This document shows positions 52,225 through 62,978 of a stretch of 64,000 bases of DNA, one piece after another. The stretch covers positions 1,288,501-1,352,500 of the forward strand of contig NZ_QRGO01000001.1 in NCBI RefSeq assembly GCF_003367195.1. The letters run 5' to 3'. The notes beneath the pieces were generated by a model. It made no database searches. It had not been told where the DNA came from and was given only the letters and a program-made list of their open reading frames with translations. Position 1 is the first letter of the stretch; every line of letters starts with the position of its first letter. The translations under genes were made by a program, and so were the position numbers. The stretch is from Undibacter mobilis. GTDB taxonomy: Bacteria > Pseudomonadota > Alphaproteobacteria > Rhizobiales > Xanthobacteraceae.

Positions 52225-53397
52225 ATGAATCAGTCCTTTGCCAGCCGCTATGCCGCGTTGGTCGCCTCCGGAAAGATCGAGGCCGACCCGGCGCAGGCCG
52301 AACTCGCCCGGCACTATGTCGCGCTCGACCAGCGGCTGACCGAGCGGCTTCTGGCGCGCAAGTCGTCGTCGCTCGGCTGGCTGTTCGCCAAGAAGGCCAA
52401 GGCCGCCGTGGTGAAGGGCCTTTACGTCCATGGCGAAGTCGGCCGCGGCAAGACCATGCTGATGGACCTGTTTTACGAATCCACGCCGGTCGAGAAGAAG
52501 CGCCGCGCGCACTTCCACGAATTCATGGCGGACGTGCATGAGCGCGTGCATCGTTTCCGTCAGGCCATCAAGGACGGCAAGGTGCCGGATCAGGATCCGA
52601 TCCTGCATGCGGCCAACGACATTGCCGACGAAACGCAGCTCATCTGCTTTGACGAGTTTCATGTGACCGATATCGCCGACGCCATGATCCTGGGCCGGCT
52701 GTTCACCAAACTGTTCGAGCGCGGCGTGGTCATGGTTGCGACGTCGAATCTGGCGCCGCGCGATCTCTATAAGGACGGGCTCAACCGCGCGCTGTTCGTG
52801 CCCTTCCTCAAGTTGCTGGAGCAGCAATGCGAAGTGGTGAGGCTCGATGCCCGCACCGACTTCAGGCTTGAGAAGCTCACCGGCGTCAATGCCTGGTACG
52901 TGCCGGCGGATGCCAAAGCGGAAGCGGCTCTCGACAAGGCCTGGCGCGATCTGGTCGGCCATGCCGAAGGCGCGGCGCATGAACTGGTGGTGAAGGGTCA
53001 CATCGTTAATGTGCCGAAGGCGGCGATGGGCGTCGCCCGTTTCGATTTCGCCGATCTATGCTCGAAGCCGCTCGCAGCCTCGGACTTCCACAAGATCGCG
53101 CTGGAATTCCACACCCTCATCATCGACCGCATCCCGATCATGAATGAGTCGCGGCGCAACGAGGCCAAGCGTTTTATCATTCTGGTCGATACGCTGTACG
53201 ATCACGCCGTGAAGCTGCTGGCGTCGGCCGAAGCTTCGCCGGAAAATCTCTACACCGGCACGGATGGCTATGAGGCCAACGAATTCAAGCGCACGGCGTC
53301 GCGCCTCTTCGAAATGCGCTCGCAGTCCTATCTGGGACTGCCGCACGGTCCGCGCACGGCGGAGAATGTCGATCTGGCGAAAATCGTCGATACCTAA
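52225..53397 (+). CDS. zapE: Cell division ATPase ZapE (AFG1 family)
   Basis: 390 aa. Walker A GEVGRGKT (G70-T77), Walker [12 protein letters not shown] (D143-E144), family strings [56 protein letters not shown] and [19 protein letters not shown]. ZapE acts at the Z-ring; the mitochondrial homologue is AFG1. Near mdh-suc as in many alphaproteobacteria. Its stop overlaps the convergent NRAMP gene by 4 bases. Confidence 0.95.
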   Translation: MNQSFASRYAALVASGKIEADPAQAELARHYVALDQRLTERLLARKSSSLGWLFAKKAKAAVVKGLYVHGEVGRGKTMLMDLFYESTPVEKKRRAHFHEFMADVHERVHRFRQAIKDGKVPDQDPILHAANDIADETQLICFDEFHVTDIADAMILGRLFTKLFERGVVMVATSNLAPRDLYKDGLNRALFVPFLKLLEQQCEVVRLDARTDFRLEKLTGVNAWYVPADAKAEAALDKAWRDLVGHAEGAAHELVVKGHIVNVPKAAMGVARFDFADLCSKPLAASDFHKIALEFHTLIIDRIPIMNESRRNEAKRFIILVDTLYDHAVKLLASAEASPENLYTGTDGYEANEFKRTASRLFEMRSQSYLGLPHGPRTAENVDLAKIVDT

Positions 53398-54653
53398 AGG
53401 CTCGTCCAGATCAGCAGGGCGACGACGACAGCCATCAGCGCTGCGGCGCACCAGCCTAATGCGACCAACCAGCGCGGCAGCGCCAGGCCGGTTTCGCGCT
53501 TGCTCGATACAACGATCATCGTCGCCACCATGATGGGCACCGCGACGATGCCGTTGACGACGGCGGTCCAGAAAAGCATCGCAATCGGATCGATATTGGT
53601 GACGGCGAGCGCGGCGCCGCCCAATGTCGCAGCGGCGACGATCGCATAAAAGCCGATGGCGCGGTTGACGGGCAGTTCGAGGCTGCCGTGAATCCTGAAG
53701 ATATCTGCGACGGCATAAGCGGCCGAGCCGGCGAGCACCGGCACCGCCAGCAGTCCGGTGCCGATAATGCCAAGCGCGAACAACGCAAAGGCAAACGAGC
53801 CGCCGACCGGGCGCAAGGCCTCCGCCGCCTGTGCCGCGGTATTGATATGGGTGATGCCGTTGGCATGCAGCGTCGCCGCCGTGGTTACGATGATGAAAAA
53901 GGCAATCAAGTTCGAAAAGAACATGCCGACCCAGGTATCGATCGAAATCGCGCGGAACGCGTTCGTTTCAACGCGTCGTTCGGACAGACTGCGGCGATGA
54001 CTGAGGCGCGACTCTTCGGCTTCCTGCGACGCCTGCCAGAAAAAAAGATAGGGGCTGATCGTCGTGCCGAACACTGCGACGATCATCAGCATCGTGTCGC
54101 GATCGAACGAAATTGCCGGGACAAATGTTGCGCGGACGACCTCGCCCCACGGCACCTTCACGCTGAAGGCCGCCGCGACGTAGAACAGCAGCACCATGGT
54201 CATGAGCTTCAGGATGCCGGCGTAGCGGTGGTAAGGAATGAGGACTTCGGCGACGAGACAGATCACGCCGAACATCACGGCAAAGATCAGCGCGGAGCCG
54301 CCGGTCACCAGTCGCAGGGCTTCTCCCATGGCGGCGAGATCGGCGGCGATGTTGAGCGTGTTGGCGACGACCAGCGCGCCGATCAGCGGATAAAGTACGG
54401 CGCGTGGCAGAACGCGCGCGATGTTCGTCGCGAGGCCGCGGCGGGTTTGCCAACCGATCATGGCGCTCACAACCTGAATCGCGGTCATGAATGGCAGCGT
54501 CAGGAAAAGCGTCCACAGCAGCCCGAAGCCGAACTGGGCGCCGGCCTGGGAATAGGTGGCGATGCCGCTGGGATCGTCGTCGGCCGCGCCGGTGACGAGA
54601 CCAGGCCCGAGCGCCCGCCAGACGGTTCTGGTCGAAAATCGGATCAGCGACAT
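53394..54653 (-). CDS. NRAMP-family transporter lacking canonical metal-site residues
   Basis: 419 aa with about 11 membrane helices. The NRAMP fold is clear ([20 protein letters not shown], then [39 protein letters not shown]). However, the helix-1 metal motif DPGN is DPSG (D27-G30), and the helix-6 A/M-P-H motif is S200-P201-Y202. The methionine that selects Mn/Fe is thus missing. Such divergent NRAMPs (NRMT-like) have been linked to Mg or other cations; the ion here is unknown. Convergent with zapE. Confidence 0.88.
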   Translation of the reverse strand: MSLIRFSTRTVWRALGPGLVTGAADDDPSGIATYSQAGAQFGFGLLWTLFLTLPFMTAIQVVSAMIGWQTRRGLATNIARVLPRAVLYPLIGALVVANTLNIAADLAAMGEALRLVTGGSALIFAVMFGVICLVAEVLIPYHRYAGILKLMTMVLLFYVAAAFSVKVPWGEVVRATFVPAISFDRDTMLMIVAVFGTTISPYLFFWQASQEAEESRLSHRRSLSERRVETNAFRAISIDTWVGMFFSNLIAFFIIVTTAATLHANGITHINTAAQAAEALRPVGGSFAFALFALGIIGTGLLAVPVLAGSAAYAVADIFRIHGSLELPVNRAIGFYAIVAAATLGGAALAVTNIDPIAMLFWTAVVNGIVAVPIMVATMIVVSSKRETGLALPRWLVALGWCAAALMAVVVALLIWTSL

Positions 54654-54759
54654 CGGAACAGGTCCTTCCCGACCCCTCTCGCCAGCTTATGGCACGGCCT
54701 TACGGCGCCAGGGGCACTGGATCAAAAACGGACTGGACTTTGGTCGAAAGCTTTGCTGG

Positions 54760-55832
<1,073 letters not shown>

Positions 55833-55843
55833 ATGATCGCCGT

Positions 55844-55938
55844 TGTCGCCCGCGCAAGCGGGCGATTCAGTCACCGCCTGCGTCGATAGAGATGCGAGAA
55901 CCGGGAATACTGGATGCCCCGCTTTCGCGGGGCATCAC
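55844..55938. repeat. Intergenic palindromic repeat (family C)
   Basis: GTCGCCCGCGCAAGCGGGCG - ATTCAGT ... TACTGG - ATGCCCCGCTTTCGCGGGGC ATCAC: two hairpins in inverted arrangement. A related, more decayed element is at 61475-61563, so the repeats bracket sucC-sucD-sucA. Confidence 0.65.
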
Positions 55939-55963
55939 AGCCTAGGGAGTTGGGGAGAGCCGG

Positions 55964-57133
55964 ATGAATATCCACGAGTATCAAGCTAAAGCAGTTTTGA
56001 AGGAATTCGGCGTTCCGGTGCCGCGCGGCATCCCCGCCTTTACTGTCGACGAAGCCGTCAAGGCCGCCAATGAACTCGGCGGCCCGGTCTGGGTGGTGAA
56101 AGCCCAGATCCACGCCGGCGGCCGCGGCAAGGCCGGCGGCGTCAAGGTCGTCAAGTCGATCGACGACGTGAAGAAGGAATCGACCCGTATCCTTGGCTCG
56201 ACCCTGGTCACGCACCAGACCGGCCCGAAGGGCAAGGTCGTCAACCGCCTCTACATCGAAGAAGGCTCGCTGATCGACAAGGAGTTCTATCTCTCCGCGC
56301 TGGTCGACCGCGAGACCTCGCGTGTCGCTTTCGTCGTCTCGACCGAAGGCGGCATGGATATCGAGGCCGTCGCGCATGACACGCCTGAGAAGATCATTTC
56401 CTTCTCGGTCGATCCGGCGACCGGCTTCATGCCGCACCACGCGCGCCGCGCCGCGCAGGCCTTGAACCTTACCGGCGATCTCGCCAAGCAGCTCGGCGAC
56501 ATCCTGCCGAAGCTCTACAATGCGTTCGTTTCCAAGGACATGGCGCTGCTCGAGATCAACCCGCTGGTGGTCACCAAGGACGCCAAGATCATCTGCCTCG
56601 ACGCCAAGGTCGGCTTCGACACCAACTCGCTGTATCGCCACGCCGATGTGATGGCGCTGCGCGACATCACCGAGGAAGACGAGAAGGAAGTCGAAGCCTC
56701 GAAGTTCGACCTCAACTACATCGCACTCGACGGCCAGATCGGCTGCATGGTCAACGGCGCCGGCCTCGCGATGGCGTCGATGGACATCATCAAGCTCTAC
56801 GGCATGGAGCCGGCAAACTTCCTCGATGTCGGCGGCTCGGCCACCAAGGAAAAGGTGACTGCCGCGTTCAAGATCATCACCTCCGATCCGAACGTGAAAG
56901 GCATCCTGGTCAACATTTTCGGCGGCATCATGAAGTGCGACGTCATCGCGGAAGGCGTCGTCGCCGCGGTGAAGGAAGTGGGCCTGAAGGTTCCGCTGGT
57001 CGTGCGTCTCGAAGGCACGAACGTCGAACTGGGCAAGAAAATCATCAAGGAATCGGGCCTCAACGTCACCTCCGGTGACGACCTGGACGATGCCGCGCAG
57101 AAGATCGTCAAGGCCGTGAAGGAGGCTGCGTAA
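55964..57133 (+). CDS. sucC: Succinyl-CoA synthetase beta subunit
   Basis: ADP-forming ligase subunit with ATP-grasp fold. [51 protein letters not shown] and [15 protein letters not shown] are all present. 389 aa. GGGGAGAG before ATG 55964. Its TAA overlaps the sucD ATG by one base (TAATG). Confidence 0.97.
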   Translation: MNIHEYQAKAVLKEFGVPVPRGIPAFTVDEAVKAANELGGPVWVVKAQIHAGGRGKAGGVKVVKSIDDVKKESTRILGSTLVTHQTGPKGKVVNRLYIEEGSLIDKEFYLSALVDRETSRVAFVVSTEGGMDIEAVAHDTPEKIISFSVDPATGFMPHHARRAAQALNLTGDLAKQLGDILPKLYNAFVSKDMALLEINPLVVTKDAKIICLDAKVGFDTNSLYRHADVMALRDITEEDEKEVEASKFDLNYIALDGQIGCMVNGAGLAMASMDIIKLYGMEPANFLDVGGSATKEKVTAAFKIITSDPNVKGILVNIFGGIMKCDVIAEGVVAAVKEVGLKVPLVVRLEGTNVELGKKIIKESGLNVTSGDDLDDAAQKIVKAVKEAA

Positions 57134-58017
57134 TGTCCGTCCTCATCGACAAGAATACCAAGGTCATCTGCCAGGGCTTCACCGGCAAGAACGGCACCTT
57201 CCACTCGCAGCAGGCGATCGCCTACGGCACCAAGATGGTCGGCGGCACCTCGCCCGGCAAAGGCGGCGGTACGCATCTCGATCTGCCGATCTTCGACACC
57301 GTCGCCGAAGCCAAGGACAAAACGGGAGCCGACGCTTCCGTCATCTACGTGCCGCCGCCGGGCGCGGCCGACGCGATCTGCGAAGCCATCCAGGCCGAGA
57401 TCCCGCTGATCGTCTGCATCACCGAAGGCATTCCGGTGCTGGACATGGTGAAGGTGAAGCGCGCGCTGTCGGGCTCGAAGTCGCGTCTCATCGGGCCGAA
57501 CTGCCCGGGCGTGATGACCGCGGGCGAATGCAAGATCGGCATCATGCCGGGCAACATCTTCAAGTCGGGTTCGGTCGGCATCGTGTCGCGCTCCGGCACG
57601 CTGACCTATGAAGCCGTATTCCAGACGTCGCGCGAAGGCCTTGGTCAGACCACGGCGGTCGGCATCGGCGGCGATCCGGTCAAAGGCACCGAGTTCATCG
57701 ATGTGCTCGAGATGTTCCTAGCCGATCCGAAGACCACCTCGATCGTCATGATCGGCGAAATCGGCGGTTCGGCCGAAGAAGACGCCGCGCAGTTCCTCAT
57801 CGACGAGGCGAAGCGCGGCCGCAAGAAGCCGATGGTCGGCTTCATCGCCGGTGTCACCGCGCCTCCGGGCCGCCGCATGGGTCATGCCGGCGCGATCATT
57901 TCCGGCGGCAAGGGCGATGCGAAGTCCAAGACCGCGGCGATGGAAGCGGCCGGCATTCGCGTGTCGCCGTCGCCGGCGCGCATCGGCAAGACGCTGGTGG
58001 AAGTGCTCAAGGGCTAA
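57133..58017 (+). CDS. sucD: Succinyl-CoA synthetase alpha subunit
   Basis: 294 aa. CoA-binding Rossmann domain [20 protein letters not shown], then [22 protein letters not shown] and [20 protein letters not shown], and the phosphohistidine H251 in [17 protein letters not shown]. Coupled to sucC. A 490-base gap separates it from sucA. Confidence 0.97.
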   Translation: MSVLIDKNTKVICQGFTGKNGTFHSQQAIAYGTKMVGGTSPGKGGGTHLDLPIFDTVAEAKDKTGADASVIYVPPPGAADAICEAIQAEIPLIVCITEGIPVLDMVKVKRALSGSKSRLIGPNCPGVMTAGECKIGIMPGNIFKSGSVGIVSRSGTLTYEAVFQTSREGLGQTTAVGIGGDPVKGTEFIDVLEMFLADPKTTSIVMIGEIGGSAEEDAAQFLIDEAKRGRKKPMVGFIAGVTAPPGRRMGHAGAIISGGKGDAKSKTAAMEAAGIRVSPSPARIGKTLVEVLKG

Positions 58018-58507
58018 AGCGGCTCTTCAACCGGTCAGATCACACGAAGCGAGCGCCGCCAGGCTGATGCCGGCGGCGCTTGTCGTTTGGAGCCACACGC
58101 CCGTCGGCTTGGCCGCGAGCCCTTAGGGGCGCCCTCACAAAACATGACGGGGACGTAAACCGGTGGGTGATCCGGGCTCTCGAGCCCTTCGCCGGAACAC
58201 AACCGCAAGATTAAGGGTTGGATCTTTGACACGCGGCGATTGGCCGGCGAACAGGCTGGCAAAGAGTCAGGCGGAGGTCCTGGTAATCAAATGAACTGAT
58301 ATTCAGTCTTATGCTTTTTTGGACTTAACTACGTCATAAATAGGTTTAAGAGTGAGGATCGCCGACGCAGGGGCGTAAAGCCCCGGAGCGGCCCGTCCGA
58401 CAGAGCAGCTTCCGGTCCGGCAGGGGGATCGCGGGGCCGTTTACCGGATTGTCCCACGCAGGAAACGCATATTGCGCGGCAATTGCGCCGCGCCAGGATC
58501 AACCGAC
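58018..58507 (+). other. 490-bp region upstream of sucA
   Basis: No open frame with coding character. An AT-rich block at 58287-58350 (TGATATTCAGTCTTATGC, TCATAAATAGG) is a likely promoter area, after which about 150 bases of structured leader include GGGGCGTAAAGCCCC and a GGTCCGGC-type stem. I recognise no known riboswitch class. Confidence 0.45.
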
Positions 58508-61465
58508 ATGTCTCGCCAAGACGCCAACGCCGCCTTTGCCCACACTTCGTTCCTCTACGGCGGCAACGCCGCCTACATCGAAGACCTGCAGGCCCGTTTC
58601 GAAAAAGATCCGAGCTCCGTCGATGCCGAGTGGCGGACCTTCTTCGAGGCGCTGAAGGATAACGGCACCGATGTCGTCAAGCAGGCGCAAGGTGCGTCCT
58701 GGAAGAAGCCGAACTGGCCGGCGCGGCCGAGCGGCGATCTGGTCGCCGCGCTCGACGGACAATGGGCCGAGACCGAAAAGAAGCTCGGCGAGAAGATCGC
58801 GGCGAAGGCTCAGGCCACGGGCGTCAATCTGTCGAATGCCGACGTCATGCAGGCGACGCGCGATTCGATCCATGCGCTGATGTTGATCCGCGCCTACCGC
58901 ATGCGCGGCCACTTCCACGCCAACCTCGATCCGCTCGGCATCCAGGCGGAGCCGAACGAAGAAGAACTGATGCCGGCGTCCTACGGCTTTTCCGAAGCCG
59001 ACCTGGACCGCAAGATCTTCCTCGACAAGGTGCTTGGTCTGGAATTCGCGTCGATGCGCGAGATCATCGCCATTCTGCGCCGCACCTACTGCCAGACGCT
59101 CGGCGTCGAGTTCATGCACATCTCGAACGCCGCGCAGAAGGCGTGGATTCAGGAGCGCATCGAAGGTCGCGACAAGGAAATCCAGTTCACCCGCGAGGGC
59201 AAGCGCGCCATCCTCAACAAGCTTGTCGAGGCCGAAGGCTTCGAGAAGTTTCTCGACGTCAAGTTCACCGGCACCAAGCGCTTCGGTCTGGATGGCGGCG
59301 AGTCGCTGATCCCGGCGCTGGAGCAGATCATCAAGCGCGGCGGCAATCTCGGCGTGAAGGAAATCGTGCTGGGCATGCCGCATCGCGGCCGCCTCAACGT
59401 TCTCACGCAGGTGATGAGCAAGCCGCACCGCGTGCTGTTCCACGAATTCAAGGGCGGCTCGGCGACGCCGGACGACATCGAAGGCTCCGGCGATGTGAAG
59501 TACCACCTCGGCGCTTCGTCGGACCGCGAGTTCGACGGCAACAAGGTGCATCTGTCGCTGACGCCGAACCCGTCGCATCTGGAAATCGTCGATCCGGTGA
59601 CGCTCGGCAAGGTGCGCGCCAAGCAGGAGCAGCACGGCGCGACGCCGGCCGACCGCACCATGGTCATGCCGCTGCTGATCCACGGTGACGCGGCCTTCGC
59701 CGGCCAGGGCGTGGTGGCGGAATGTTTCGGCCTGTCGGGCCTGAAGGGCTACCGCACCGGCGGCAGCATCCATTTCATCGTCAACAACCAGATCGGCTTC
59801 ACGACCTATCCGCGCTACTCGCGTTCGTCGCCTTATCCGTCCGACGTCGCCAAGATGATCGACGCGCTGATCCTGCATGTGAACGGCGACGACCCGGAAG
59901 CGGTGGTGTTCGCCGCCAAGGTCGCGACCGAGTACAGGATGCAGTTTCAGCACCCGGTCGTCATCGACATGTGGTGCTATCGCCGCTTCGGTCATAACGA
60001 AGGCGACGAGCCGGCCTTCACCCAGCCGGTGATGTACAAGAACATCCGCTCGCGCCGCTCGACGCTGGAGATCTACTCCGAGAAGCTGATCGCCGAAGGC
60101 GTTGTCACCGAAGGCGAGATCGACAAGATGCGCGCCGACTGGCGCTCGCGCCTCGACGCCGAGTTCGAAGCGGGCCAGGCCTACAAGCCGAACAAGGCGG
60201 ACTGGCTCGACGGCCGCTGGTCGGGCCTCAAGCCGGCGCAGGATGCCGACGATCCGCGCCGCGGCAATACCGGCGTCCCGCTCGCCGATCTGCGCGCCAT
60301 CGGCAAGGCGATCACGACGGTGCCGAAGGACTTCAACGTCCACAAGACGGTGCAGCGCTTCCTCGACAACCGCGGCAAGGCGATCGAGACCGGCGAAGGC
60401 ATCGACTGGGCGACCGCCGAAGCGCTCGCCTTCTGTACGCTGCTCAAGGACGGCCATTCGGTTCGCCTGTCCGGTCAGGACTCCGAGCGCGGCACCTTCT
60501 CGCAGCGTCATTCGGTGCTGTTCGATCAGGAAACCGAAAAGCGCTACGTGCCGTTCAACACGCTCGGCACCAGCCCGGCCAAGTACGATGTGATGAACTC
60601 GATGCTGTCGGAGGAGGCGGTGCTCGGCTTCGAGTACGGCTATTCGACCGCCGAGCCGAATACGCTGACCTTGTGGGAAGCGCAGTTCGGCGACTTCGCC
60701 AACGGCGCGCAGGTGGTGTTCGACCAGTTCATCTCCTCGGCCGAACGCAAGTGGCTGCGCATGTCGGGTCTCGTCTGTCTTCTGCCGCATGGCTACGAAG
60801 GCCAGGGGCCTGAGCACTCGTCGGCGCGCCTTGAGCGCTTCCTGCAGATGTGCGCCGAAGACAACATGCAGGTCGCCAACTGCACCACGCCGGCCAATTA
60901 CTTCCACATCCTGCGCCGCCAGCTCAAGCGCGAGATCCGCAAGCCGCTGATCCTGATGACGCCGAAGAGCCTGCTGCGCCACAAGCGCGCGATCTCGAGC
61001 CTCGCCGAAATGGACGCCGGCACCTCGTTCCATCGCCTGCTGTGGGACGATGCGCAGTTCCTGTCCGGCGAGAAGATCAAGCTCGTCACCGACGACAAGA
61101 TCCGGCGCGTCGTGCTGTGCTCGGGCAAGGTCTATTACGATCTTTACGAGGAACGCGAAAAGCGCGGCATCGACGACATCTATCTGCTGCGCGTCGAGCA
61201 GCTCTATCCGTTCCCGACCAAGGCGCTGATCACGGAGCTGTCGCGCTTCAAGCAGGCCGAGATCATCTGGTGCCAGGAAGAGCCGCGCAACCAGGGCCCC
61301 TGGTTCTTCGTCGACGTCTATCTCGAATGGGTGCTCAACCAGATCAACGCCAAGCATCGCCGCGCCCGTTATGCGGGCCGTCCGGCTTCGGCGTCGACCG
61401 CGGTCGGCCAGATGTCGAAGCATCTCGCGCAGCTCAAGCAGTTCCTCGATGAGGCGCTGGGCTGA
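58508..61465 (+). CDS. sucA: 2-oxoglutarate dehydrogenase E1 component
   Basis: 985-aa thiamine-diphosphate E1o. N-terminal FLYGGNAAYIEDLQARFEKD binds E2. The ThDP regions GMPHRGRLNVLTQV, HGDAAFAGQGVVAECF and GGSIHFIVNNQIGFTTYPRY are present, as are RRFGHNEGDEPAFTQP, SGQDSERGTFSQRH and the C-terminal KALITELSRFKQAEIIWCQE. ATG 58508 has AGGA at long spacing; upstream frame has no family sequence. Confidence 0.97.
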   Translation: MSRQDANAAFAHTSFLYGGNAAYIEDLQARFEKDPSSVDAEWRTFFEALKDNGTDVVKQAQGASWKKPNWPARPSGDLVAALDGQWAETEKKLGEKIAAKAQATGVNLSNADVMQATRDSIHALMLIRAYRMRGHFHANLDPLGIQAEPNEEELMPASYGFSEADLDRKIFLDKVLGLEFASMREIIAILRRTYCQTLGVEFMHISNAAQKAWIQERIEGRDKEIQFTREGKRAILNKLVEAEGFEKFLDVKFTGTKRFGLDGGESLIPALEQIIKRGGNLGVKEIVLGMPHRGRLNVLTQVMSKPHRVLFHEFKGGSATPDDIEGSGDVKYHLGASSDREFDGNKVHLSLTPNPSHLEIVDPVTLGKVRAKQEQHGATPADRTMVMPLLIHGDAAFAGQGVVAECFGLSGLKGYRTGGSIHFIVNNQIGFTTYPRYSRSSPYPSDVAKMIDALILHVNGDDPEAVVFAAKVATEYRMQFQHPVVIDMWCYRRFGHNEGDEPAFTQPVMYKNIRSRRSTLEIYSEKLIAEGVVTEGEIDKMRADWRSRLDAEFEAGQAYKPNKADWLDGRWSGLKPAQDADDPRRGNTGVPLADLRAIGKAITTVPKDFNVHKTVQRFLDNRGKAIETGEGIDWATAEALAFCTLLKDGHSVRLSGQDSERGTFSQRHSVLFDQETEKRYVPFNTLGTSPAKYDVMNSMLSEEAVLGFEYGYSTAEPNTLTLWEAQFGDFANGAQVVFDQFISSAERKWLRMSGLVCLLPHGYEGQGPEHSSARLERFLQMCAEDNMQVANCTTPANYFHILRRQLKREIRKPLILMTPKSLLRHKRAISSLAEMDAGTSFHRLLWDDAQFLSGEKIKLVTDDKIRRVVLCSGKVYYDLYEEREKRGIDDIYLLRVEQLYPFPTKALITELSRFKQAEIIWCQEEPRNQGPWFFVDVYLEWVLNQINAKHRRARYAGRPASASTAVGQMSKHLAQLKQFLDEALG

Positions 61466-61474
61466 TCATCATCT

Positions 61475-61563
61475 GTCGTCTCCCACGAAAGCGGGGGACC
61501 CAGTAGTCACCGGCTGCGCCTGACGGCACCGACCGTGATTACTGGATCATTCGCTGACGCGGA
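61475..61563. repeat. Intergenic palindromic repeat (family C, decayed)
   Basis: GTCTCCCACGAAAGCGGGGG - ACCCAGTA ... TTACTGGATCA: same words and order as 55844-55938, with the second hairpin mutated. Lies between sucA and sucB. Confidence 0.6.
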
Positions 61564-61604
61564 TGAGGACGGCAACCAGTTTGAACGCTAACGGACAAAG
61601 ACAC

Positions 61605-62837
61605 ATGACTGACATCAAGGTGCCTACGCTCGGTGAATCGGTGACCGAGGCCACCGTCGGCAAATGGTTCAAGAAGCCCGGCGACGCCGTTGCAGTCGAT
61701 GAACCGCTCGTCGAACTCGAAACCGACAAGGTGACGCTGGAAGTGCCGGCGCCGGCCGCGGGCGTGCTTGGCGACATTGCGGCCAAGGACGGCGACACTG
61801 TCGGCGTCGGCGCGATCCTCGGCACCATCAAGGACGGCGCGGCTGGCGCCAAGGCGGCCCCGGCCGCCGCTCCGGCCAAACCTGCCGCAGCCCCTGCTCC
61901 AGCTGCTCCGGCCGCCACGCCCGCTCCGGCTTCCGGCGCGACCAATACCGCGCAGGCTCCCTCGGTGCGCAAACTCGCCGCCGAATCGGGCGTCGATCCG
62001 TCGAACGTGGCCGGCACCGGCCTCAAGAACCAGGTGACCAAGGGCGACATGCTCGCCGCCATCGAAAAGGCTGCGTCGGCGCCGACCCCGGTCGCCGCCC
62101 CGGTGCAGATGCGGGCGCCGTCCGCGCCGGACGATGCCTCGCGCGAAGAGCGCGTGCGCATGACAAAGCTGCGTCAGACCATCGCGCGCCGTCTCAAGGA
62201 CGCGCAGAACACCGCCGCCATGCTCACGACCTTCAACGAGGTCGACATGACCACGGTGATGGCGATGCGCAATCAGTACAAGGAGCTGTTCGAGAAGAAG
62301 CACGGTGTGAAGCTCGGCTTCATGGGCTTCTTCGTGAAGGCCTGCATCGCCGCGCTCAAGGACATCCCGGCGGTCAACGCCGAAATCGACGGCACCGATC
62401 TCGTCTACAAGAACTATTATCACATCGGCATTGCCGTCGGCACCGACAAGGGCCTTGTCGTGCCGGTGGTGCGCGACGCCGACATGCTGTCGCTCGCCGG
62501 CGTCGAGAAGAAGATCAACGATTTCGGCAAGCGCGCCCGCGACGGCCAGCTCAAGATCGACGAAATGCAAGGCGGCACCTTCACCATCACCAATGGCGGC
62601 ATTTACGGATCGCTGATGTCGACGCCGATCCTCAACGCGCCGCAGTCCGGCATTCTTGGCATGCACAAGATCCAGGAGCGGCCGATGGCGATCGGCGGCA
62701 AGATCGAAGTGCGGCCGATGATGTATCTGGCGCTGTCCTACGATCACCGCATCGTCGACGGTCGCGAGGCGGTCACGTTCCTCGTGCGCGTCAAGGAGAA
62801 CCTCGAGGATCCGGCAAGGCTGGTGCTGGATCTCTGA
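61605..62837 (+). CDS. sucB: Dihydrolipoamide succinyltransferase (E2 of 2-oxoglutarate dehydrogenase)
   Basis: 410 aa. One lipoyl domain with lipoyl-lysine K42 ([13 protein letters not shown]), an Ala/Pro linker (residues about 80-125), the peripheral-subunit-binding domain ([20 protein letters not shown]) and the catalytic acyltransferase domain ending [13 protein letters not shown] (active His/Asp). Start ATG 61605. Followed by a repeat doublet, then lpd. Confidence 0.96.
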   Translation: MTDIKVPTLGESVTEATVGKWFKKPGDAVAVDEPLVELETDKVTLEVPAPAAGVLGDIAAKDGDTVGVGAILGTIKDGAAGAKAAPAAAPAKPAAAPAPAAPAATPAPASGATNTAQAPSVRKLAAESGVDPSNVAGTGLKNQVTKGDMLAAIEKAASAPTPVAAPVQMRAPSAPDDASREERVRMTKLRQTIARRLKDAQNTAAMLTTFNEVDMTTVMAMRNQYKELFEKKHGVKLGFMGFFVKACIAALKDIPAVNAEIDGTDLVYKNYYHIGIAVGTDKGLVVPVVRDADMLSLAGVEKKINDFGKRARDGQLKIDEMQGGTFTITNGGIYGSLMSTPILNAPQSGILGMHKIQERPMAIGGKIEVRPMMYLALSYDHRIVDGREAVTFLVRVKENLEDPARLVLDL

Positions 62838-62841
62838 TCCG

Positions 62842-62937
62842 CCTCATCCGGAGGAGCGCCGCAACGCGGCGCGTCTCGAAGGATGGGCGGCCACATGGTT
62901 CGAGACGCCACGCTTCGCGCGGCTCCTCACCATGAGG
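62842..62937. repeat. Inverted doublet of family-A units (REPIN-like)
   Basis: Plus unit 62842-62887 (CCTCATCCGGAGGAGC - hairpin - GCGTCTCGAAGGATGGG) and minus unit 62894-62937 (CATGGTTCGAGACG - hairpin - GGCTCCTCACCATGAGG), 6 bases apart, between sucB and lpd. Confidence 0.85.
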
Positions 62938-62978
62938 CCGATTTGGCGGCGCGATAAATAGGTTTGGAGCATTCATTC

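Noticed and set aside
58227..58255. TTGACA at 58227-58232 as sucA promoter
   Set aside because: The -10 position at 17 bases is GAACAG, which is too poor; the AT-rich block further downstream is at least as likely.
58499..61423. Very long open frame on the minus strand opposite sucA
   Set aside because: GC-rich codon bias in sucA keeps the opposite frame free of stops; the product is low-complexity Arg/His/Ala/Leu-rich with no domain. Similar antisense frames opposite acnA, ffh, nrdA, mtaB and leuB were dropped for the same reason.
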